A stretch of DNA of 11,854 bases from Candidatus Firestoneibacteriota bacterium. GTDB lineage: Bacteria; Oederibacteriota; JAAXVQ01. The position numbers and the translations under genes are program-made. A model generated the notes under the pieces. It was not told where the DNA came from and did no database searches. It worked only from the letters and a program-made list of their open reading frames with translations. The stretch is taken from NCBI GenBank assembly GCA_013335425.1, contig JAAXVQ010000029.1, positions 1-11,854 of the forward strand, read 5' to 3'. Shown one piece after another: positions 1 to 6,355 of this stretch; the stretch's first letter is position 1, and each line of letters begins with the position of its first letter.

Positions 1-139
1 CGAAAAAGTCCGCGGCGCCTATGCCGACGGCTTAAATCGGAAAAACATTTCATCATTCATCAGCCACACCCACCGCACGACGGCCCCGCCCGGGCCGGCA
101 ATCGCCGCATTGAGCAACATTTATTTTGAGGAGGCACAC
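1..139. other. Left-edge sequence and fhs leader, no gene identified
   Basis: No recognisable gene lies here. On the + strand one frame ends in TAA at 33-35 and could be the last residues of an upstream gene, but only ten codons are visible. The frame of fhs is open from position 2 right through to its ATG with no stop, so the sequence alone does not formally exclude an N-terminal extension of Fhs. The strong Shine-Dalgarno at 128-134 argues against it. A short GC-rich inverted repeat (GGCCC/GGGCC, about 82-96) is not followed by a T tract, so I do not call a terminator. No convincing promoter was seen. Confidence 0.5.
128..134 (+). promoter_or_regulatory. Ribosome binding site that fixes the fhs start
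   Basis: GAGGAGG lies 5 bases before ATG 140 and matches the anti-Shine-Dalgarno sequence well. It decides in favour of ATG 140 over the in-frame TTG at 110, which has no such site in front of it. Confidence 0.85.
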
Positions 140-1858
140 ATGCCCGCAGCTCAAACGCCCATGCCCAGCGACTTGGAGATCGCCCAGGCCGCCGCTTTGC
201 GCCCCATCACGGAAATCGCCCGGACACTGGGGCTTAACGAGGATGATTTGGAGCCCTACGGCAAATACAAAGCCAAGGTGCATCTGGACGTGATCACACG
301 CCTGCAAAATCGGCCCTTGGGGAAATATATCGACGTTACCGCCATCACCCCCACGCCCTTGGGCGAGGGCAAGACCGTGACCACGCTCGGGCTTTCGCAG
401 GCGCTGGGCAAAATCGGTAAAAAGGTGGCGACCTGCATCCGCCAGCCTTCCCTGGGTCCCGTGTTCGGCATCAAAGGCGGGGCCGCCGGCGGCGGTTACG
501 CCCAGGTGGTGCCCATGGAGGATTTCAACCTGCATTTGACCGGAGACATTCACGCCGTTTCCCTGGCCAACAACCTGCTGGCGGCCTATATCGATTCGCA
601 TCTGCTCCACGGCAATGCCCTGAAGCTCGACCCCAACTCCATCACTTGGCGCCGCGTGGTGGACATTTCCGACCGGGCCCTGCGCCAGATCGTGGTGGGC
701 TTGGGCGGCAAGGAAAACGGTGTTCCCCGCGAAACCGGGTTCGACATTGCCGTGGCGTCGGAGGTCATGGCCATTTTGGCCCTGGCCACGGACTTGCAGG
801 ACATGCGCCGCCGGCTGGGAAAAATCGTGGTGGGCATGAACACGGAAGGCAAACCCGTCACGGCCGAAGATCTAAAGTGCGCCGGGGCCATGGCCGTGCT
901 CATGAAGGACGCGCTCATGCCCACGCTCATGCAGACGCTCGAGCACACGCCGGTGTTTGTGCACGCGGGTCCGTTCGCCAACATCGCGCACGGCAACTCC
1001 TCCATCATCGCGGACCAAATGGCCCTGCGCTTGGCCGACTACGTGGTGACCGAGAGCGGCTTCGGCGCGGACTGCGGCTGCGAGAAGTTCATGAACATCA
1101 AGTGCCGGGTTTCGGGTTTGCGCCCCGATGCCGTGGTTTTAACCTGCACGGTGCGCGCGCTCAAAATGCACGGCGGCGCCTTTGCGGTCGCGCCGGGCAA
1201 GCCCCTGGACCCCGCCCTGGTGGCGGCGCCCAACGAAGAAGCCCTGCTCCGCGGCTGCTCCAACTTACAAAAGCATATCGAGTCCGTGCGTTTGCACGGC
1301 GTGCCCGTGGTAGTGGCCGTCAACCGCTTTGCTTCCGACTCGGAGCAGGAACTGGCCCTGATTAAAAAACAGGCCCTTACCTTCGGCGCCTGCGCGGCCG
1401 TGACCATGGAAGTTCACGCCCGCGGCGGGGAGGGCGGGCGGGAATTGGCCGCGGCGGTAGTGGCTGCGGCTGCGGAAAAAAGCGAATTTAAATTTCTTTA
1501 CCCGGACGAGGCTGCCATCAAGGAAAAAATAGAAACCATTGCCCGCGAAATTTACGGCGCCGATGGCGTGGATTACCTGCCCGAAGCGGAAAAGAAAATC
1601 AAACTCTACACGGAGTTGGGCTACGCCCGCTTGCCTATTTGCATGGCCAAGACGCACCTCTCGCTTTCGCATGACCCCAAGCTCAAGGGGCGGCCGAAAA
1701 ATTTCCGCGTCCCGGTTCGCGATGTTCGGGCCTCCATCGGCGCCGGATTTCTATATCCGCTGTTGGGAGACATGCGCACCATGCCGGGTTTGCCTTCCGT
1801 ACCGGCCGGCAATTTTATCGATCTGGATGCAAACGGTAAAATCAGAGGGTTGTTTTAA
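140..1858 (+). CDS. fhs: Formate--tetrahydrofolate ligase (10-formyl-THF synthetase)
   Basis: This cytosolic enzyme makes 10-formyl-tetrahydrofolate from formate, tetrahydrofolate and ATP. It feeds purine and formyl-Met synthesis and, in some anaerobes, the methyl branch of the Wood-Ljungdahl pathway. From ATG 140 the protein has 572 residues, slightly longer than the usual 555-560, the excess being at the N-terminus. Direct signs are the P-loop PTPLGEGKT (residues 71-79), the glycine-rich GGAAGGGYAQVVPMEDFN block (about 113-130) followed by LTGDIHA, and the family C-terminus with MPGLPSVPAGN. No frameshift or missing motif was seen. The stop is only 3 bases before the next start, so the two are probably cotranscribed. 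One-carbon metabolism is not obviously related to the glycan genes further right. Family assignment is very secure; the physiological direction of the reaction cannot be read from one gene. Confidence 0.97.
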   Translation: MPAAQTPMPSDLEIAQAAALRPITEIARTLGLNEDDLEPYGKYKAKVHLDVITRLQNRPLGKYIDVTAITPTPLGEGKTVTTLGLSQALGKIGKKVATCIRQPSLGPVFGIKGGAAGGGYAQVVPMEDFNLHLTGDIHAVSLANNLLAAYIDSHLLHGNALKLDPNSITWRRVVDISDRALRQIVVGLGGKENGVPRETGFDIAVASEVMAILALATDLQDMRRRLGKIVVGMNTEGKPVTAEDLKCAGAMAVLMKDALMPTLMQTLEHTPVFVHAGPFANIAHGNSSIIADQMALRLADYVVTESGFGADCGCEKFMNIKCRVSGLRPDAVVLTCTVRALKMHGGAFAVAPGKPLDPALVAAPNEEALLRGCSNLQKHIESVRLHGVPVVVAVNRFASDSEQELALIKKQALTFGACAAVTMEVHARGGEGGRELAAAVVAAAAEKSEFKFLYPDEAAIKEKIETIAREIYGADGVDYLPEAEKKIKLYTELGYARLPICMAKTHLSLSHDPKLKGRPKNFRVPVRDVRASIGAGFLYPLLGDMRTMPGLPSVPAGNFIDLDANGKIRGLF

Positions 1859-1861
1859 TCC

Positions 1862-2647
1862 ATGTCCGCCGCCAAGCGTACCCGCTTACCCACCGGCCGC
1901 GAGGCCGCCCGTTTCTTGGATGCGGCTTTGGACGTGAAGCGCTTTTCCGACAGCGCCTTGAACGGTTTGCAGGTGGAGGGCACTCGACCCGTGCGCCGGG
2001 TGGCGGCGGCCGTGGACGCTTCCCTGGAAACGTTTCAAGCAGCCGCCCAAGCCGAGACGGATTTGCTGGTCGTGCATCATGGGCTTTTTTGGGGAAAACC
2101 TTATGCCTGGACCGGCCCGCAGGCCCGCCGTCTGCGGGTTTTAGTGGAAAGCGGCATGAGTTTATACGCCGCGCACCTGCCCCTGGATGCGCATCCCAAG
2201 CTGGGCAATAACGCCTGCCTGGCGCATGCGTTGGGTTTGAAGGCCCTAAAACCCTTCGGCGCATACCACGGCCAGACCATTGGTTGGTCCGGCATATTGC
2301 CGAGCCCGGTTTCACGGGAGGGCTTGGCGAAAAAGCTGTCGAAAATTTTAACCGTTCCGCCCCGGGTGCTGCCTTGGGGTCCGGAATCCATCCGGACCGT
2401 AGCCGTGGTTTCAGGCGGTGGCGGCGATATGGCGGAGCAGGCCTGGGAAGGGGACAATCCCATGGAGGCTTTCATCACCGGGGAAGCCTCGCACGTCATT
2501 TATCACCCTTGCCGGGAAGCGGGTTTGAATTTGTTCCTGGGCGGTCACTACGCCACCGAGACGCTGGGCGTGCAGGCCGTGGCCGAGTTGTTGGTAAAAA
2601 CTTATGGTGTGAAGAGTTTGTTTTTAAAATTACCCACGGGTCTGTGA
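1862..2647 (+). CDS. Nif3/YbgI-family dinuclear metal-centre protein
   Basis: The protein has 261 residues, close to E. coli YbgI (247), and matches the Nif3-like family. Visible motifs are NGLQVEG (34-40), VVHHGLFWG (70-78), HLPLDAHP (105-112) and GGHYATETLGV near the C-terminus (227-237). H72, H73, D109, H229 and E233 correspond to the ligands of the two-metal centre known in this family, so the site appears intact. Family members form toroidal hexamers in the cytosol. Their role is unsettled: they are often labelled GTP cyclohydrolase 1 type 2 homologues, but a real folate activity is doubtful. The ATG is 3 bases after the fhs stop, with a modest AGAGGG at 1844-1849 (12-base spacing), so translation may be partly coupled. 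The metal-binding fold is secure; the reaction is unknown. Confidence 0.92.
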   Translation: MSAAKRTRLPTGREAARFLDAALDVKRFSDSALNGLQVEGTRPVRRVAAAVDASLETFQAAAQAETDLLVVHHGLFWGKPYAWTGPQARRLRVLVESGMSLYAAHLPLDAHPKLGNNACLAHALGLKALKPFGAYHGQTIGWSGILPSPVSREGLAKKLSKILTVPPRVLPWGPESIRTVAVVSGGGGDMAEQAWEGDNPMEAFITGEASHVIYHPCREAGLNLFLGGHYATETLGVQAVAELLVKTYGVKSLFLKLPTGL

Positions 2648-2694
2648 TACCTGCTGAACCCTAGATATCGCTGCGGCACATCCTGGAGGAGCGT

Positions 2695-3630
2695 ATGACT
2701 GGGACAGCCAAAATTCATCTCCTGCAAGAAGTCTCTCTCGGATTTATTTTCCTGACTTTTTTTTCAACGGGTTTGGTCTCCGTCGTTGCCGCGGCAACGC
2801 CTACGCCGGTTGTCCCCACCTTGATTACCAATGGAGAGTTAACGGGCGCGGGCACTTACCCATCCGGGTGGTACGGCTGGCGGGATGATCATCATGACCC
2901 GGATGCGACGGTTTACCTGGGCGCCGCCGGAAATTCGTGGGTGGTTTGGGATGAGGCGGGCATCTACCAGGATGCTTTCACGGGTTTTTCAGCGGGAGAC
3001 CTGATTTATTTTGGCGCGTATTTGCTGACGCCCTCCGGCGACCGCCTGCAGGACGGCTTTGAATACGGCTATGTTGCCCTGGAGTTTTGGGACAGTTCCA
3101 ATAATCTGCTCTCGGCGGTAACCGCTTCTCCGGTGATTAATTCTTTAAGCTCGGCCGACACCTGGATTTTTTCCGGCGGCGTTGTGAACGTTCCGCCCAA
3201 CACCGACCACGTGAGAATTTTAATCCGCATGGGCAACGGCAATTTATCCGCGGGGAAATTCAATGCGGATCAGGCATTTATGCGCAACCTGGCCACTTAC
3301 CCTTTGGCGCCCACGGTTACGCCCACACCGACGGTTTCTGCCGAACCCACCGAGGTGCGCTTCGTTCCGGAACGTTATGGTGCGGCCCGGCCGAATCCCT
3401 TCATGCCCGGAAGAGGGCAGAAAACGTTTTTTCTGCCGGAGAGTGCGGCATCGCCTCGGCCGAGCATACGTATTGTGAACCTGCGCGGAGAAAAAGTCCG
3501 AGTCCTGGAAAACGCCCGGAGCTGGGACGGGCGCGATGATTCAGGGCGTCTCTGCGAGGGGGGGATTTATTTTTATCAGATTGAAACCGGCGCCAAGCCT
3601 GTTTCCGGCAGCGTGGTGCTGATTCGATGA
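2695..3630 (+). CDS. Secreted CBM-like protein with FlgD-type Ig tail
   Basis: This 311-residue protein has a hydrophobic signal peptide (about 1-34). A jelly-roll-like domain follows (about 43-198, beginning ITNGELTGAG and rich in Trp, Tyr and Gly), then a Thr-Pro linker (about 206-218). It ends in a domain resembling FlgD Ig-like or type IX secretion C-terminal domains (about 228-311), with RPNPFMPG, LRGEKVRVL, SWDGRDDSGR, GGIYFYQI and terminal VVLIR. The first domain is homologous to the N-terminal domain of the GH5 gene at 9813, sharing TNGELTG, GIxQD and YFGxYL, which suggests carbohydrate binding. I see no catalytic motif, so it is probably a surface or periplasmic glycan-binding protein. 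A strong GGAGGA (2685-2690) precedes the ATG. Its stop overlaps the histidine kinase start, implying a shared job in signalling. No promoter was found in the 47-base gap before it. The domain layout is seen; glycan binding and sorting are inferred. Confidence 0.8.
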   Translation: MTGTAKIHLLQEVSLGFIFLTFFSTGLVSVVAAATPTPVVPTLITNGELTGAGTYPSGWYGWRDDHHDPDATVYLGAAGNSWVVWDEAGIYQDAFTGFSAGDLIYFGAYLLTPSGDRLQDGFEYGYVALEFWDSSNNLLSAVTASPVINSLSSADTWIFSGGVVNVPPNTDHVRILIRMGNGNLSAGKFNADQAFMRNLATYPLAPTVTPTPTVSAEPTEVRFVPERYGAARPNPFMPGRGQKTFFLPESAASPRPSIRIVNLRGEKVRVLENARSWDGRDDSGRLCEGGIYFYQIETGAKPVSGSVVLIR

Positions 3631-4967
3631 CCGCTCAGCGGATCCCGGTACCCGACCGCCGTTGGTTGGGGAGAGGTTATCGATTTCTAGCCGGAGGGCT
3701 GGCGGCTGCGGGCATCATGCTGGCGGCGTTGGGCGCGATTCACGCCAACCTGCTTGAATTGGAAGCCACGCGGGTTATCGAGTATGGAAAATTGGCCGAG
3801 CAAATAGGCAAACTGGCGGCGAGTTACAGCGCCCTTAAGCAGTACGATCATCTTCTGGACCTGATGCAGCTGCTCACCCGGACCCCCGCCATCCGCTTCA
3901 TGGCGCTGGAAGTCAATGGCGCCAAAGTGCTCCAAGCCGGACGCGAAGCGATTGCCGGGCAGACAAAGCCTTGGCGCTCCGGAGGGAAGGCGATGTCCAT
4001 CGGCAGCGACCTGCTGTTTTGGATCCCCCTGGACCCGGGCGCTTCCCGGCTTCAGGAAAAATCGGGTTTGAGGATGTTGTTTTCCTTGGGTGACCTCAAG
4101 GAACGACGACGGAACATATTATGGATAAGCGGGTTAATCGCGCTTCTGCTTGCGGCCTTAACGGCTCTGCTGCAGACGTTGGATCAGACCCGGCGCCGCC
4201 TCAAGCAGCAAAACCAGGCTTTGTTGCAAACCCAGGAACAACTGCGCCGGGAAGAAGAGACCCGCTCTTTGATGGTTCGATACCTGGCGCACAATGCCAA
4301 TAATCATCTAAACGTGGTGGCCGTCCGGCTTGCCAATCTGCAGGCCAAACAGGCGGTCCGCCAACCTTCGGTGGGCCTGGAAAAAGATCTGGCGGTCATG
4401 GATGAAAACCAAAAAGCTGTCGGGTATTTAATCCGAAATTTGTATGATTATGATTTGTTGAAGCGCGGCGAGTTTCCCCTCGACTGCCGCCTGGAGGATT
4501 TGGCGGAATTGCTCCGACGCGGTGCGCGCAGCATTGAAACTTTGGCCGCCGAAAAACAAATCCGCGTTGTCTGCGGGACGTTTACCCCCCAATGGCTCAA
4601 GGTGGATGCCCGTTTGCTGGAGCAGGTTATCATGAACTTGCTGGTGAATGCCGTGCGTTATTCTCCGCCGGGGTCGACCGTGGACATCACGCTCGCGCCT
4701 GAGCCTGAACGCGTGGTGGTCGGCATACGCGATCAAGGACGCGGCATTGCGCCGGAAGATCGGGAACGGATTTTTGAACCTTTTGTCCGCTTGCAGACCC
4801 ATGGGCCCAAAGGCTCGGGATTGGGGTTGTCCAATGCCCGTCTGCTGCTTAAGCAGCTCGGGGGCGAGATTTGGGTGGCACAGAGCCGCCTGGGCGAAGG
4901 TTCAACTTTGGCTTTTTCCCTGCCCGCCCCTTTGACGGAAACGATCAGCGGAGGCCGCCTGCCATGA
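3627..4967 (+). CDS. Membrane sensor histidine kinase with atypical H-box
   Basis: This 446-residue protein autophosphorylates, or modulates phosphorylation, to control the response regulator encoded next. An Arg-rich cytoplasmic N-terminus leads to a first membrane segment (about 19-40), a periplasmic sensor region (about 41-163, no family recognised) and a second membrane segment (about 164-184). A Gln/Arg-rich coiled coil follows (about 186-214), with no clear HAMP. The H-box LAHNANNHL (220-228) aligns with the LAHEINNPL type, making H222 the phospho-acceptor, but the usual Glu/Asp after the His is Asn223. The ATPase domain is complete: N-box LEQVIMNLLVNAVRYSP (331-347), DQGRGI (369-374), FEPF (383-386) and GSGLGL (396-401). 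The start lies in an ATGA overlap with the preceding stop and has no strong Shine-Dalgarno, so translation is probably coupled. Kinase output may be weak, or phosphatase-biased, because of Asn223; that is inference. Confidence 0.93.
   Translation: MTAQRIPVPDRRWLGRGYRFLAGGLAAAGIMLAALGAIHANLLELEATRVIEYGKLAEQIGKLAASYSALKQYDHLLDLMQLLTRTPAIRFMALEVNGAKVLQAGREAIAGQTKPWRSGGKAMSIGSDLLFWIPLDPGASRLQEKSGLRMLFSLGDLKERRRNILWISGLIALLLAALTALLQTLDQTRRRLKQQNQALLQTQEQLRREEETRSLMVRYLAHNANNHLNVVAVRLANLQAKQAVRQPSVGLEKDLAVMDENQKAVGYLIRNLYDYDLLKRGEFPLDCRLEDLAELLRRGARSIETLAAEKQIRVVCGTFTPQWLKVDARLLEQVIMNLLVNAVRYSPPGSTVDITLAPEPERVVVGIRDQGRGIAPEDRERIFEPFVRLQTHGPKGSGLGLSNARLLLKQLGGEIWVAQSRLGEGSTLAFSLPAPLTETISGGRLP
4950..4954 (+). 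promoter_or_regulatory. Ribosome binding site that fixes the response regulator start
   Basis: GGAGG sits 9 bases upstream of ATG 4964, inside the last codons of the kinase gene. With the typical receiver N-terminus MKKILIVDDE it settles the start. The longer in-frame reading from 4871 would add residues encoded by kinase sequence. Confidence 0.75.
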
Positions 4968-6355
4968 AAAAAATTCTGATTGTGGACGATGAAAAGGAAT
5001 TTGCCGCCGCCTTTGCCGAGTTTTTGGAATTGCATGGTTATGCCGCGGCCTGGGCGCCCGAGGTTGGACGGGCCTTGGAGCAGGTGGATGCGTTTCAGCC
5101 GGATCTTGTGACTTTGGATTTGGAGCTCGGCGCCCAAGCTGATCAAAACGGCATTGATTTTCTAGGCGCTTTGCGCAAGAAACCGGCGTATAAAGACCTG
5201 CCGGTGCTGGTCATCAGCGGAACGGGGGGCACGCACGACTATTTTCAGGTCATGGAACTCGGCGCCGGGGATTACGTGATAAAGCCGATCGACTTCCGTC
5301 AAATTTTGGAAAAGATCGAAAGGTTGACGCCGGGTGTTTCGGGCCGGAAAATCCCGGCAGCCGGAGGCTGGGAAGAACGCCTGGTGGGAAAATCCAAGGT
5401 GATGCTGAATTTGGCCAGGACGATTTATCAAGCCGCCCAAGCCGGCAGCGACACCTTGATTTTGGGTGAAACCGGGACCGGTAAGGGCCTGGTGGCGAAA
5501 ACCTATCACCGTCTCAGTTCCCGGAAGACGGGGCCTTTTTACCGGATCGATTGCACCCGGATTCCTCCCAACCTTTTTGAAACTGAAATTTTCGGGTGCG
5601 CGCCCGGAGGGCATTCCCAGGCTTTTCAGGAAAAAAAAGGCATGATCGAGGAAGCCCCCCAGGGAATTATTTTCTTGGACGAAATCGGAGAAATGCCTCT
5701 CGAGCAGCAATCCAAGTGGTTGACGCTGCTGGAAACCAAACGGTATACGCGCGTGGGAGAAAATCGGGAACGGGAGCTCACCAGCATAATTTTGTCCGCC
5801 ACCAATTGCGACCTTTATGCCATGGTTCAGGCCGGCCGTTTCCGTAAAGATCTGTATTACCGTTTATGCAACACGATCATCCTCAACCCTCCTCTGCGGG
5901 ATCATGCTGAAGATCTGCCTGAGCTGACGGAGCATTTTATCCGGAAATACAACAGTGAACGCGGTACTCGGATTGAGGGCGCCGAACCGGAAGTGTTGGA
6001 AGGGTTTAAAACCCTGCCTTGGGAAGGCAACGTACGCCAGCTTATGCAGGTCATTGAGATCGGCTTAAAGCAGGCGCATTCACGGTTGACCTGGGCGGAC
6101 GTACGGGCGGCGTTGACCCCGCCGAGTCTCGGCGGGGAAACGGCGGGACGGGGGCCTAAGTCCCCAATACCCCCGGACATGCCCTATGCGGAATTCAAGG
6201 AAAAGGTTTTGCTGGCCCTCAAAAGGGATTTTTTCATTTACCATTTGGAAAAGCACCAATGGAACGTGACGCGGGCCGCTCAGGCCTTGGGGTTTGCCCA
6301 TCGCCAGCAACTGCGTCAATTTATGGAACAATTGCAAATTGAGAAGCCCAAATGA
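4964..6355 (+). CDS. NtrC-family response regulator with degenerate GAFTGA loop
   Basis: This 463-residue regulator has the classic three domains. The receiver (about 1-118) has acidic D8/D9, phospho-acceptor D52, S85 and K107. The AAA+ domain (about 138-385) has Walker A GETGTGKG (168-175), Walker B IIFLDE (235-240), sensor I ATN (279-281), arginine fingers R294 and R300, and sensor II R358. A Fis-type helix-turn-helix closes it (about 414-463, NVTRAAQALGF). ATP binding and hydrolysis look intact. In the L1 loop the stretch FGCAPGGHSQA stands where family members have FGHEKGAFTGA, so GAFTGA is replaced by GGHSQA (215-220). The Phe and Thr of GAFTGA contact sigma54, so direct sigma54 activation is doubtful. 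R. capsulatus NtrC and E. coli TyrR are known relatives that lack the motif and work with sigma70. ATGA overlaps at both ends place it in one unit with the kinase and the barrel fusion. Confidence 0.93.
   Translation: MKKILIVDDEKEFAAAFAEFLELHGYAAAWAPEVGRALEQVDAFQPDLVTLDLELGAQADQNGIDFLGALRKKPAYKDLPVLVISGTGGTHDYFQVMELGAGDYVIKPIDFRQILEKIERLTPGVSGRKIPAAGGWEERLVGKSKVMLNLARTIYQAAQAGSDTLILGETGTGKGLVAKTYHRLSSRKTGPFYRIDCTRIPPNLFETEIFGCAPGGHSQAFQEKKGMIEEAPQGIIFLDEIGEMPLEQQSKWLTLLETKRYTRVGENRERELTSIILSATNCDLYAMVQAGRFRKDLYYRLCNTIILNPPLRDHAEDLPELTEHFIRKYNSERGTRIEGAEPEVLEGFKTLPWEGNVRQLMQVIEIGLKQAHSRLTWADVRAALTPPSLGGETAGRGPKSPIPPDMPYAEFKEKVLLALKRDFFIYHLEKHQWNVTRAAQALGFAHRQQLRQFMEQLQIEKPK

Noticed and set aside
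110..112. In-frame TTG as an earlier fhs start
   Set aside because: There is no ribosome binding site before it, whereas ATG 140 has GAGGAGG at good spacing and opens into the usual N-terminus.
53..610. 185-codon minus-strand open frame, and similar long minus-strand frames such as 6316-6951 and 10254-10808
   Set aside because: They lie antisense to strongly supported genes in GC-rich DNA, show no family motifs, and are expected as by-products of codon bias.
3316..3351. Thr-Pro coding repeat as a DNA repeat or CRISPR-like element
   Set aside because: It is a short low-complexity linker inside a coding sequence. No CRISPR array, tRNA, rRNA or insertion sequence was seen anywhere in the window.
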